Positions 11,703 through 23,855 of a stretch of 64,000 bases of DNA are shown here, one piece after another. The DNA lies in NCBI RefSeq assembly GCF_000150275.1, contig NW_002060963.1:917284-981283 (forward strand), written 5' to 3'. Position numbers and translations under genes: made by a program. The stretch is from Trichoplax adhaerens. Its lineage: Eukaryota; Placozoa; Uniplacotomia; Trichoplacea; Trichoplacidae. Every line of letters begins with the position of its first letter. Position 1 is the first letter of the stretch. A model generated the notes under the pieces. It was not told where the DNA came from, did no database searches, and saw only the letters and a list, made by a program, of their open reading frames with translations.

Positions 11703-13872
11703 ATGGAGCTCGATTTTAACCAATTGTCTATCCGGGAAGCCAAGGATATCATTGAAAAGCTCAAAAAGGAATGCAATAAACTGGATCAACATTTACAATT
11801 GGTAATACATCTACTAGGCGATGCAGTATATCGTGCCATTGCTCTACTCTACTCATCATGACCGTCATATAGCTGTACTCCACAGCCAGTCAGCTACAGC
11901 TTACTACCCGGATTTTAGAAATTGCAACAGTGTAACCTTAGTCACTGGTCGATGATCGTATGTTATCCTGCAGAGTAGTCCACAACTGTGCCTTGATGCA
12001 TCCTTATCAAGGAATAAACTCTAGCTTCGTTGCTATAACTTAATACAACATAGTACTATCACTGATGAAAATAATTGTAAACAAGTCGTCGTAATACGAG
12101 TGATTGATTAGCGATGAAATTGCGTTTTGAATAATATGTTGCTGTAATAACGCTTCTAATTTATACCATAATTACAGCTAACTTGGGTAGAAGATTGCTA
12201 TCAAGAGAAGAAACGAATCATCAGCAAAGAGAACCAATCTCTACATACACAACTTCTATCAAACACTGCAATAAACGATGATGATAATGAAAGGTGCATT
12301 ATCCCTTGCTTGACGTCAAAAGATATTCAGCCTTTCAATAAACACTAGATAGTTTCGTCAATGTTAATAGTAACTCCTCTATGATAGCAGCTTAAATGAA
12401 TTCTGTCGTAATATAATATATATACAGTCCATGATACAGTACTGTACATCAAAAATAAGATCAAATTTTTGTTTCCCTTGCAAAATGCATTAACACCTGA
12501 AATGGGACATAGCCTACCACTACTGAGTAGTTAGCTGTAGAATGCAACCTTGATACGCGTAGTACTGTTGCAGTCCTTCAACGAAGGTTTGTAATCTCTG
12601 CTAGAGTCAAACACTCAATATTAGATGGATACTTGCAAGCGCTAGAAATTTTAATTACAGTTAGGTTATAGTCATCATGTTGGATGCAAATAGATATATC
12701 TACACTAGACAATATATCTATGCGGATATCAATTTTAAGATAGGCTATCTATGCGTATATAGGTTGCGTGAAATATATGATGTTATGGTTCGAAATTATC
12801 GTCTGGAACAAACGGTATCGGAGATGAAAAAGGTCTTAATTCATTCTCAATTGAGTAAGGAAATTTCATTGTTAGGTCAAGCGATGAAGGAAAGTAAGTA
12901 AATAAATAAATACTTTTAATACGACCTCACGTAGAATTTATTGGTCCAATAGTAAATGATTTTCAATCAATAGACACGCTTTGCTGTATATCATTAACAT
13001 TCCATTCTACATAATCGATATACGTATACTCAATACGGTAATAATATACTCGTATTTCATATTATGAACGCTATTTTTAATAATACACGAGATCAAAGCT
13101 GCTAGTTTACAAATGACTTCTTGCTATCATGAATAAATGATGTCATAACTTAGCTTTAGCTTACATGCGGTACATCCTATCAATCCTTAGCTACAGAGAC
13201 TTTTTCTATGGGGGAAATGAACGCTATGACCTTGTTGCAATCGTGGTATTGGATGATAATAGCATATGATCGTGGCCAACATGACATTGGTCAGTTCGTA
13301 GTATAAACGTAGTGAATAGTCTATGGATACTCTGTTCTTATTGCGAGTGTTTTTATGATGTGCGAGATGACTTATGCAAGTGCTATTCGGTTGATTTAGT
13401 ATCAGATTCACCAAGTGGCAATTCCACTATACAAGACAAATTGTTTTATTACGTCAGCCACCATGTGCAAAGTAAACCTTTACAAAGCGATAGAACGATG
13501 CGAAGCGAAACTTCACCCTTTCTTAGCGAGCTGTCTTTCACTACTAGGCGAAATGGAATTTGCATAGGTATAACATTGCGATGCCCAAATTTACCAAGGT
13601 AACAAATTAGTATTTATGTATATTATACAGCACTTGATACATTTACTCGAAAACAAGAGGTGATACAAGACAACTAATACTAACTCATCTTTTCGTATTA
13701 TAGACAGGCAATAACTGCTGATCATGAAGGATTTATATCTGTATCTTCTGACCTTCCTGTACCAAATATTGGCGAACAAGGAAAGGCATATTTATTAGCA
13801 GGAAAAAATCCGGCAACCTTTATACAAGACATTATCTGGGATTGGATTGATAAAGTGAAAATGACTACTTAA
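11703..13872 (+). CDS. Unrecognised coiled-coil protein gene, 3' part irregular
   Basis: Exons read as 11703-11801, 12178-12293, 12763-12893, 13197-13297, then an open stretch from 13400, and a terminal exon 13708-13872. Phases of the first five agree. The start MELDFNQLSIREAKD begins a charged heptad-like helix; IIEKLKKECNKLDQHL and SEMKKVLIHSQLSKEISLL continue the coiled-coil character. The 13400 exon reads YQIHQVAIPLYK... CEAKLHPFLASCLSLLGEMEFA and then meets TAG at 13565-13567. Immediately after, another frame reads YNIAMPKFTK to a good donor at 13602, which joins in phase to the last exon (AITADHEGFISVSS... FIQDIIWDWIDKVKMTT, stop). Either the gene ends at 13567, or a one-base error or real frameshift lies near 13560. 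I do not recognise the family. Confidence 0.6.
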
Positions 13873-14825
13873 ATAATTAATTGAACAAATAGCCTTCTGT
13901 TGATCTCCAACCTATACTTTACTTATCATGACGAAGGAATGTAGTCTACTCGTTGGATTGAAACATAAGTTGATTATCTTCCAGTGCAACATAAAACGGT
14001 ATGCAGTTTTATTCTCTTCGATATACCGATTCTTGCATGCCTTCTAACGGAAGACAAAGGTATAAAGCATGTATGTAACAATACCAGATAGGCCACGAGT
14101 TATTTTTGTGCTCATGGCTGATACATGTATCATGATGCAGAGTTAAAACAGAGAATAAGAAAAAATATCATAACAAGTACAATTGTACATCAGGTTTACA
14201 TTGCTAATGTGATAACGTCAAGGTAAAGGAAATATACCATTATTACGGCATTGCTATTAGAGATTTGCTAAATCGTCATGCATTGAGAGGAATTGATGTC
14301 AATATATGGAGTATATTCGTATGTATAACATAATTAGAGTTGTACCATGGACTACTAGTTATAGTCCATGGTTGTACATAGGTGTGCATAGATACACAAC
14401 TCTTTTAATAATTTCGACAATAAAATGACTTCATTTCCTTTGCTTTATAGAAACACTACACAATATTATATAAAATAAAAAATTAAACTCAAAATTCAGT
14501 TGGTCAATTGATAACTGCATTTCATTACGTGAGATTTCAATACGTATAGTCACTCCATTACAGTATATGAGTATTAATACGTACACCTCTCCTTATCTAA
14601 TTACAATATAGTCATAAATTGAACAACATTGGAAAATATTAAATGCTGAAGGAATGTTTGATTCATAAACTTATTGCACAGGATTCCATCAATTAAACAT
14701 ATTTAAAGTAGCATTTGCATAAATATCACTATAAACATTATATCATTCAGGGTCATCATACTTTACATAAGGTACCTCTGTACCTCATAACGGGATACTC
14801 AAACTAAAGATACGCAATACAACGT
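13873..14825. other. Spacer between convergent genes, with a hairpin
   Basis: The coiled-coil gene (+) and the DRAP1 gene (-) end facing each other. The only structure I see is a perfect stem, accatggacta (14344-14354) and tagtccatggt (14362-14372), with a 7-base loop. Nothing else coding-like was found. Confidence 0.5.
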
Positions 14826-17691
14826 TCAGCAGTCGTAATCGTCGTCTTCATCATAACCGGTGTTGCTAGTAAGCCCAGGAAGCACCATATGTAGCGGCTC
14901 TTCTCTAGAAACATTATTACATAATTTGAGAGTGTTTACTAACTAGTGTACAAGCATGCCAACCATATAAAGTCTAAAGTCTAATTGAAAAGACGGAACA
15001 TGCTATAATACGTATTTGCTAATTACTCACTCAGCATCGTAATCATCATCATCTTCAACCTTTCTTTCATTTAATGCCACTGGAAATTCATCGGTTTTCC
15101 CCTTTCTACTAATATGTATTTTAGGTTTCGCTGTGGGTTTTGCAAAAGTTTCAGTTTGTTTACTATCGGCTACTGGCCAGTCATCAACCTCACTTCCATC
15201 CTATAATAATTTATGAAGATACGAAAGTCACTAAAGAATTCATATCAATCATCATTAGGTGCACTACAGTAGCCAACTCATGAAACTTAAAACCTCAATT
15301 CAAAAAACGCTTTCTATTTACAGTGTAGTTTGGAAAATTTTTTTCTTTACGAGGTCTACCACGCTTTTTCGGTTGTTGATATTCGCCCTGAGAACTCTGC
15401 TGAGAAGGAAGTTTACGTTTCTTTGTATTTTCTTGCGAATTTGCAGAAATTTTCTTGGCAGTTGTTATGGGTGCTTTCCTAGTAGCATTACATTCAAAAA
15501 CGTAAAATACTTCAAACCTCAGTTTGTATCATAACTTATTAATGGCTTTAAGTGTATAGTAGCCATTAATCGGTCCATTCAAGCATTAGAAAAATTGCGC
15601 TATTTTGAGATCCTTCAACAGTATCTCCAAACCTTATCGTAAAAGATTTCCTAGATTTATTAGCATCTACGTTTCCGTTATCGCTTGCTAACGACGGAAC
15701 ATTTGCTACGAATTTTTGTCCAAAATGGAATTTAGTGTAAGATTCTACACATTGTTTCCTGCGTGATAAATTGAGAAACAAAGATTTCATTTTCGATATA
15801 TCCTCTAAATACCTCGGAGAAAAGGGGAAAATGTGTATCCACACATGTATACTGCTTATAACAACGACAAATTATTACTATAATAAGACATACACATGCG
15901 AGGCGGTTAACATCCTGACCGAAAATCCTTCAGTACAGGACTCCAGCAGATCTCGTGCCATCATATCAAGTGCTTTAGCTAATAATATAATCAAGTTTCA
16001 AGATACAAGATAAATACAATTATTTGATCAATCATTTAAATGTATTGATAAGAGAGAAATGGTTATGATCCAATTGGTATATCTACGTAAGCAGTAGTAC
16101 ACAAGACATTCTTCCAAAATATCAAATATTTGACTTTAATAACTGGGTAGTATACTGTATGAAATACTATAGTTTAGCGAAGGCAAAGGTCTCGCTTTAG
16201 CATACCTATTAGTACAGGTACCGAATTGGCAATTTTTGGTATATCCTCATTGCTCTGCATCATTCTTTTGATTTTAGCCTGTAAAGATATGAATATAATA
16301 TTTATCATTGGTCCATTATATTTCGTCTTCCAATCTAGATAGCAATGTAGATGGATATTTACTGAAGTTAACTTGATATACTATCGATTAGCGCATATCA
16401 TCTATCGTCGTTGCGCTTCTTACTACGCTGTCCACTTTCGATAAAAGTATCAAGTTGCAGCCATGCAATTGAGATAATCTGATGTAGCGATTCTTTTTTT
16501 CATCTAGCAAGTATTGTAATTAATACTGTTTATCATCAATTTATGGATTACATGGTATTAACGAGAAGAGTGTCATGATGTTAAAATTTTAATTGAATTA
16601 AGACTGGTGATTACGTCTGTTCGACATTTAGAGGGTAAATGTTTGCAAGGCAAGAACAACATCTTGCATACGAGCATACCCCTGTAGCATTGACTAATAG
16701 GAGCTTTGCATACCAAAGTGACCCTTCACTTGATGATGATATTGCAATAGGGTGATGATATGTGAAGATTAGAACATTCCCTTTGGATATTGCGTTGAAG
16801 CAACTGTATTTGTACATTGCTGTACTGGATAGCATTACATTTATGCCATCTTGACTGTAGTAGCCGTCTTGTTGGTCAACTCCTTACTGTATGACTTTAT
16901 TGTTGCTGGCGTATTCAAATTTCAATATCATTTCTCCGGGTAGCATTCAGCAGTAGTAAAGTATTGTAATCGTACTTGATCCTATCAGTTTAGCAACTCG
17001 ATACTCGACATTTCCATTTTCAATTCGAAATTTCTCCGGTGAATCGGGATACCCCAAAATTACAAATAAAGAAAGATCTCTGATAACCTACTACATAATC
17101 TATTTATAAAGCTCCAACTCGAGCCATAGAAAAGCATGTATTCCGTTGATGTTGCAATAGTATCGGCGAGCATACAACGTCTATTATTCAATTGATTGAA
17201 TTAATTGTAATCTAAGCTATTCTATCCCATGGTATTATTGACTACTTCAAGGCTAGTTACTCGCTAACATTAGCAGTTGCTAAATAGGGCAAGCCTGTAC
17301 AAGTAATAGCTGACGAAGGCCATTTCCTGCTGTCACTGATGATTGTGGGCCAGACGAATGAATTAATCAATATGACACAGTAGAGTATCGTATACGTTTC
17401 CTGCGACGTCGACAGCTGCAAATGGTATGCTACACCTGTCATTGCTTGACTGCATCATACAATTTTAAAGGGTAAAATTGCCTTTTACCAGCTTTTTTCC
17501 ATGGTAAACCTATCCAGTATCCTCTATACTTCATTGTAGACACTATATGTAGACTAGGAGAGTGGCAAACTCATTGATATCCTAAGCGACTATCCACGTC
17601 TTTCATCCTCATCCTACTTCAGTCCACAGTCGTACAAGTCGTCATTGCTTACCGAGGAGAAATGAGAGCCAGACTTTTTCTTGGGCGGCAT
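14826..17691 (-). CDS. DRAP1: NC2-alpha / DR1-associated corepressor, histone-fold protein with AT-hook
   Basis: Subunit of negative cofactor 2, which pairs with DR1 (NC2-beta) through a histone fold, binds TBP on promoter DNA and blocks TFIIA/TFIIB entry in the nucleus. Seven exons: 17691-17653, 16278-16206, 15978-15894, 15758-15633, 15478-15322, 15200-15031, 14904-14826; phases agree and give 242 residues. Exon 1 is only 13 codons (MPPKKKSGSHFSS), matching the family's short basic start, followed by the histone fold: AKIKRMMQSNEDIPKIANSVPVLIAKAL, then RMLTASHVKQCVE. The latter part holds a classic AT-hook, PKKRGRPRKEK, near residue 147, and ends in acidic runs (EDDDDYDAEEE, YDEDDDYDC). Intron 1 is 1.37 kb. 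The donor of exon 4 (AAG|GTTTGG) is weak but keeps the phase. Confidence 0.88.
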
Positions 17692-18105
17692 TTTCAAAGA
17701 TTAGACGTACAAGACAAGGATCAATTTTCTTCAATACTTTCCTTCAGCAATAGAATAGAGTAGGATTAAATAATAATTCATCGATTACCCTGGCGTGGCA
17801 ACTTTCCAAATCAATTTTGAAAGAGTGAAAGTTGGCCAAGGAACAACATGGAGATTGGGGCGAGCAAAACTCACCACAGTACTGTGTGCAATACGGTAGG
17901 CTGCAATTATGGGATGACTATGGATATCCACCGATGGGACACCGACTTGTATGCCAATGGCCCTTCTCGCCTATCGATGACGAATCTTGCCAAATTGTTG
18001 GTGTATTCTAATGCTTTCTACCCATGTTTGGGGTATCGAGCTGTAAGCAAGTACGGTAAAAATACAAGTGGGATGATGACGAAACAGCATCGCTGAGCCG
18101 TCATG
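17692..18105. other. Upstream flank of DRAP1
   Basis: Presumed DRAP1 promoter region. An 82-codon plus-strand frame (17848-18096) is present, but it has no recognisable domain, no flanking splice sites and no relative in the window, so I treat it as chance. Confidence 0.35.
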
Positions 18106-18295
18106 GTACTGTACACTGTACACTGTGCACTGTACACTGTACAGTGTGGTGGATGATACATGATTAGAAGCAATTTCGCACTTTGCATCTGCTTGTATGG
18201 GCTATTTGCAGCATTTGGTACACAGTATAGCGGTAGTGGACCAGCGACTACTGTAGTGTACAGGGTACAGTGTACAGTGTACAGTACATTGTACC
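18106..18295. repeat. Long imperfect inverted repeat made of GTACACTGTAC words
   Basis: The left arm (18106-18147) is built from repeated tgtacac / actgtacac units. The right arm (18254-18295) is built from the complement, gtacagtgtacagtgtacag. The arms can pair over about 35-40 bp with a few mismatches and a loop of about 105 bp. More of the same words follow at 18345-18375 and 18425-18440. It could be a miniature foldback element or a hairpin made by expansion of a palindromic word. Confidence 0.7.
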
Positions 18296-18460
18296 GAACC
18301 TCTGACAGGCCTAGTATTGACTATTGACTATGGCGGCTTGACTTGTACTGTACTGTACAGTACTGTATATGGGTTGCCCGTACCGGTACGCACTGCGTCC
18401 ATGAACCACTGTGTGTACTATAGAGGTACAGTACTGTAGGTGACTGCGTACTGTGAATAG

Positions 18461-19143
18461 AGAAGAGAGAGAGAGACACGCCCCCGAAACTGTGGTTAAA
18501 AACACGTCTTTGGGGCTTGCACGTTGACGGAACGGACAGACGGACTCAACTGGCAAAGATCATCGTTAGATCAATGTGGAAGGGAAAATGAACAAAATGG
18601 AAGATTCATTAGCCAAATTGAATAAAATACGTAGAAGAAAAGCTCACGTTTAATTAAAAGACCAGTGTTGCAATGGGACTGTACAATTCCAGTCAGAATG
18701 CATTGAACTCGTTGTAGACTTTGCTTACTGCCGTTTCAGTAAAGTACTTACGCGTATTCGACGAGTTCGATGCATTGTGAATGGCAAGTTGCAGCATTGG
18801 TCAAGACACATCATCTAGACAACTGCTCTGTCATTCGCTGCACTGTAGGTGAAATTTTCAGCGCATAACCAACGATCATCATCGGATTTGTACAGACTAG
18901 AATTCTACCGACATTTTGTTTCGATTTATCGATAAACATACGAAAACACAGTGGATGTCTAATCCTGTGAAAGCAGTATTTAAGCCATCTCATGGTTCAA
19001 GTAGTTTTAGACTAAAATTTCAACTAGGTCACGCATCACTATCATAACACAATAATTCATTCATTTACCAGGAAAGATATCCAAAATGCTTTTTACGAGT
19101 ATATCTCTACCAATAACAATATCAATATGCAATAACTGACTAC
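18461..19143. other. Spacer without a recognised gene
   Basis: Contains a 60-codon minus-strand frame (18811-18993) preceded by an acceptor-like ttcacag, and a plus-strand stretch SECIELVVDFAYCRFSKVL (after an AG at about 18693). Neither could be joined in phase to neighbours or tied to a family. Confidence 0.3.
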
Positions 19144-19359
19144 ATCATAATCTAGATCTCCCATTTTGAGCTTGATTACAGCACTGAAGGTTTTGCCAGT
19201 CAATGTTCTCACGTCAGCATCGAAATCGATCGACGGATTAAACTGAAATAAATGATATCATACGGCAGAAGAAGCTTTGTCAATAGAATCTTCTTAGTTT
19301 GATAGCTTACTACAGTTTTATTCAAATTTCCAAGAAGATGCAGCGTTTTAGATATCAGG
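19144..19359 (-). CDS. Two putative exons of an unrecognised gene
   Basis: Two minus-strand pieces join in phase: 19359-19314 (LISKTLHLLGNLNKT) and 19242-19144 (FNPSIDFDADVRTLTGKTFS then AVIKLKMGDLDYD). The second has a good ttatttcag acceptor and a gtagtc donor. The amino-acid composition looks protein-like and has no stop, but I recognise no family and cannot find the gene's start or end. It lies just downstream of the 5'-nucleotidase gene on the same strand and is not part of it, since that gene has its own stop at 19612. It may be a remnant of a gene. Confidence 0.3.
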
Positions 19360-19611
19360 CTTAATAAAAATCAATGCTAATGATTACAAACAAAGCAATT
19401 TAATTAAAGTACTGTATACGCTGACAGAAGTCAGCCAATGCAGTCTTGCAAGACAACCAGCCACACCAAATCAGGTCTTATACGATATAGCTTAGGAATA
19501 TCCTTCGACTTGTGAAGCGTAATGTGTCATATATCTGAATCTTAGACTTCACGAAAATGCACAACATAATGCATGCATACAGACTACAGTAATAAAACTA
19601 CTTTAAGAAAT

Positions 19612-22600
19612 TTAACGGTAAATAACGCACTGAATTAAAGCAGACATAACGAATAATAGTATTAGCATAGGTTTAATACCGCTAGCATTATTTGTACACG
19701 GAGATGTATTGCTGGCTTTTAAAAACGATATTCTACCGTCAAGGCGAGTGATTAGAGGACTTCTAGCTTGTATATAAGCAATGGAGGCATCTCGTGTCAA
19801 AAGAGTTCCTTCTCTGTGAATCACCTGTTTGTCTCGAAATACACTAAAACCTCCAAATCCTCTGCCGATATAAGACGGAGCTAGTACTTTATACATTTTA
19901 TTCCTAATGAATTGATAGAAGATTGATATTAGTACAAACTAGCTGTTATGATGATACATGCAAAAGATGTCCATAGCGGTATGAAAGAAAGTAGAGTCTA
20001 CCAATTTAAATAAGAATAATTCTTTCCTGAACGGTTTTCACCAGTAGATAAACAGTAAATAAACTACACTAACAGACTCACTTGTCCATTGGAACAAATC
20101 TTGGCACTTTACACTGAGTACAAATCACTTCTACTGAATGGACTCTTTCATTGGAAGGTTTAGCTAGATTGTATACCACCCTAAGTCCTAGACAATGAAT
20201 AAGAAAAGTTTTAAAATCTTTCCTGTCACTGTTTATGTCGTACGGTGCTATAGAAGATTACGTTAAACCTTCAGATTATTAAATGAATTCAATATTGCAA
20301 TTTTTATTTACCTGAAACTTGAAGGAATAGGCTTGATGGCTTCGATTTGTTATAATTGGCTACACCAAGTTCTAATGCCTTTATCAATATCGAGCCTGGC
20401 ATGGTTAACTCATCGATAACGTTATCATATTTAGTAATAGCGTGCATATTGGAAATAGTAATAATGCCTAGAATAAGAGCAAAAGTGTAAGGATTAGCAT
20501 ATTCTTAGCATAAATATCATTGCGTAATTTAGGAGTAGTATTTCTTAAATCATCATTTGCATAGCTACTTTTACCTGGAGGCTTGTTATCGATAGATGCT
20601 AGAATATCACCGGCCTGTAGGATTGCAATCGATGCGTTGGCCCATTGGGAGCTATCGGGAAATCTTTGAATCTCTTGCACCATAGCATCAGTGAGTAAAT
20701 TACCTATAGGGAGAGAGCGAAATACACTGTTCAATCATATTATTTTTAACTAGACCAGATTGACGGATTACTCAGCTACAACTATAGTTTTATAAAAATC
20801 TTTCTTAATATCGATTTGATGAATACTATTGATTTTCCGTCCATTTGGAAATAATTAAAGTCAAAGATTGGGTAATATTTAATAATAATTAATGCAAAAT
20901 GTCCTATAGTAATATATATTAATTGAAACCTAAAAGAGTTAGCAAAGATAGTTTAAATACATGAAATTGCTAATGCATCCTAAAGATTGAAACTATTAGT
21001 AAAGTAAATATTGACTATACATTTTCATTGGCGGTAAAAGTAATTAACTAACCCATATTGCATTCGTATAAACCACACGTAGCTCTGCTACCATCAATAT
21101 AGACATGAGATCTTCCCAATTCCTGCGCCGCAAATGCGCTGATTCCAGGCTGCCATCGTTTTACCTCTTGTTCCAAGGCTGTATCTTGTACAACGCTCTT
21201 GTCTAACAATATTGGTTTACCATTAAAGCTTGTCAGGACACCTGTAATTAATTCAGTTTTAAAAGACGATACCAATCACCTTAAAAGGATTCTTTGTTTA
21301 TAGAAAGTAAACTATAAGCTATACTTTCTCACGATTTCTTTCTAGTTTATTGGATAACTAACATATGTAGTTCATAGGATGAATTAATGAACATGTTCTA
21401 TAGAGGAAATGCTTACCACCATCATCAAATGTCAATTCTAACCGGCCAAGATATCGACCGAATTCATAAGCTTGTACTACTGGAACTATTTTATTACTTT
21501 CTGTAGCACATTCTGACTTAACAACGGTTGGATAGGGACCAGCGGGCTTATGATTAGTTGGTGGCTTGCCAGTATACAAAAAGGTGTGAGTATGAGCTCC
21601 AACAACGGCATCGATGCCGCATACTTTAGCAGCTATTTGCTGGTCAATATCGTAACCAGAATGGCCAACGGCAACAATTTTATTGATTCCTTGATTTTGT
21701 AACTCAGAAACGGCATCAGTAATAGCTTTTATTTCATCGGTAAATATCAAGGTAGGTCCAGGTCTGGAAAAATTGGGAGTATTTCTTGTTGTATAACCTA
21801 CAAATCCAATCTTTTCACCTCCCATCGTCAATATAGTATACTTGGTAAATAATTTACCGAAATCAGGATTTTTAGTGGCATCAATATTTGCGCTTATAAC
21901 TGGAAAATTAACGCCTTTCAAAAACTCGCTAAGTTTTCCCAAACCAGCATCAAATTCATGATTGCCTAATGCCTACAAAGAAAACTGGATTATTAATAAC
22001 ATGCTGTGGGTCCTAGTAATGTTCATACTTATCATATACGCATATAATTAAAGTGGCGCATTATGATAAATTGATCGACAAATGCCAATACACAAATATC
22101 TAATGACATAGATATCATTAAAAATTTTCTGTAGGAAGTTCTCCGTACAACTACTGTACGTGGCCTACACAATGAGAAGATGTACCGTATATGATTAACA
22201 ACTTAGCAGGCATTATTAGTTAATCTGTAGTTTATATCTACTAATAATTAATTTGTTAAAATCTTAAAGCAACATTTTCATTCGCAATATTAATTTCCCT
22301 AATGTGAACAAAAGCAATTACAGTTATCCTAGATTGTTTGTACTGTAGGTCAGTTGTACGTTTCGGTCTTCTTTATAGGGTGGAGAAATTTTTACGGAAA
22401 GTGGTGGGGTATGGTGAAATTTTTTCTTCAGTAGTCCCTGGTTATCCTCGATTTCAAGCGTGGCATAAAATAAGGGACGAATCGTTTAATATTGATATAA
22501 AATTGAATAATTTATATTTAAGGATATCAAATACTTTGCATAGCCATCTAGCGAAAAGTGATAAAACTGATTATAAGTAGTAATTATAGCTATTTATTTC

Positions 22601-23855
22601 AATAGCAAATTAAAGGGAAACTGTTGTATAACTCAATTAAAAAAAGAAAATTTGATTCAGATCGATAGCATTTGTAATGCGTGAGATTATTAAATGCCGA
22701 ATTTATGCAGTATAAACTTAATTTCGAAAAACACATTTTGACTATATTCGGAAGTTACTAAGGTACTAAGAATAGACTTAGTAGATGAACTCATTTGAAC
22801 ATTTGTGCCCATATTGAATTTCCTCCAAAACTCCTTTCCTTAGCGAATACTTCTCGCTAGTTGGCCCAGCGATACAAAAGTAGATTAATTTTTGTTCAGA
22901 AATAACAATTTTTATCCAATTGCTATAGCTGGATCAGGGCGAATACCGATAGAACGAAGATATACAATTTTTATCTCTTTTATAACTTCAATACTGCAAA
23001 ATAGGGAGATTTCCTTCGAAATCTAGCCTGATAGATCATCACGATTTTATCAGCATAGTTTAACAATGTTCCATCATGGTGCCATCCACTAGCAGTAAAA
23101 ACAAATATTTCAATACTAATGTAGTGTATGACATAGTCATACTCCACTAGTGTAATTGAGGAAAAATTTAGAATTACTTTTAAATTCAAGAAAGAATCAA
23201 GAATGACTTTCTTTAGGTACGTCCATATATATTTTTGGACAATGATTTAGCTGAAATCGTCAGTTTATTATCTAATTTCTATTAATATTTATTTGACGAA
23301 GTAAAGCGTGATCATGACTACTTAATGGATATAGTTGCAAAGTTTGCAATATTAATGTTGAAAATCAAATTTGTAGTGACTTATGAAGAAAATTAATTGG
23401 CTCTAATTTAAGCTAAGCTTAGTGATGCCAATTTAATTACCAATTAATGAGCTTGAAATATCCAAAGAAAATCGAGAAATTTACTGTAGATTGAAAACTT
23501 AGAAAATATAAAGTAAACTCATTTTGCTTCTTACCATCACGTCATACTTTAATAAATTCATAAAATTGCGACTGGCATTGCCTTTGTATACGTGGTACCA
23601 CATTGTACCATGAAACATATCGCCAGCATCAACAAATACGGTGTTAGCAACCTGACTTCTGATCTCCGTTACTTTTGTCATCATTCGTGCAGATCCGCCA
23701 TAGCAATTACCAGCTGATGAATCTTGCGCTGAACAAGCACCATTTGGTCCAAATTGTTCAAATCGAGTGTGGATATCATTTGTATGCAATATTGTAACAT
23801 CATAAGCGCTACTGAACGAGATTATCGTGCAAATGAGTATCACAATCATCGCCAT
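19612..23855 (-). CDS. GPI-anchored ecto-5'-nucleotidase-like protein (CD73 family), altered substrate pocket
   Basis: CD73-family enzymes hydrolyse extracellular AMP at the cell surface. Seven exons: 23855-23535, 21972-21417, 21241-21053, 20703-20575, 20467-20312, 20187-20082, 19903-19612; phases agree, 582 residues (human about 574). I start at the ATG at 23855 because it gives a clean signal peptide, MAMIVILICTIISFSSA. The N-terminal metallophosphatase domain keeps its ligands: ILHTNDIH (D, H), FVDAGD (D), LGNHEFD (N, H), VGHSGYD (H) and GAHTHTFL (H). The C-terminal domain is recognisable by ELG....DGS, ECNMGNLLTDAM, FLQVSG and YKVL, but residues that hold the nucleotide in human CD73 are changed (see findings). 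The C-terminus has a small-residue stretch (NNASG) then a hydrophobic tail LILLFVMSALIQCVIYR, as for a GPI signal. Intron 1 is 1.56 kb. Confidence 0.88.

Noticed and set aside
14344-14372. Hairpin between convergent genes as a transcription terminator
   Set aside because: Animal polymerase II does not use simple hairpin terminators and there is no histone-type context; noted only as a structure.
17848-18096. 82-codon plus-strand frame upstream of DRAP1
   Set aside because: No domain, no splice partner and no homologous copy in the window.
22338-22580. 80-codon plus-strand frame
   Set aside because: It lies in intron 1 of the 5'-nucleotidase-like gene, with no recognised family and no support beyond openness.
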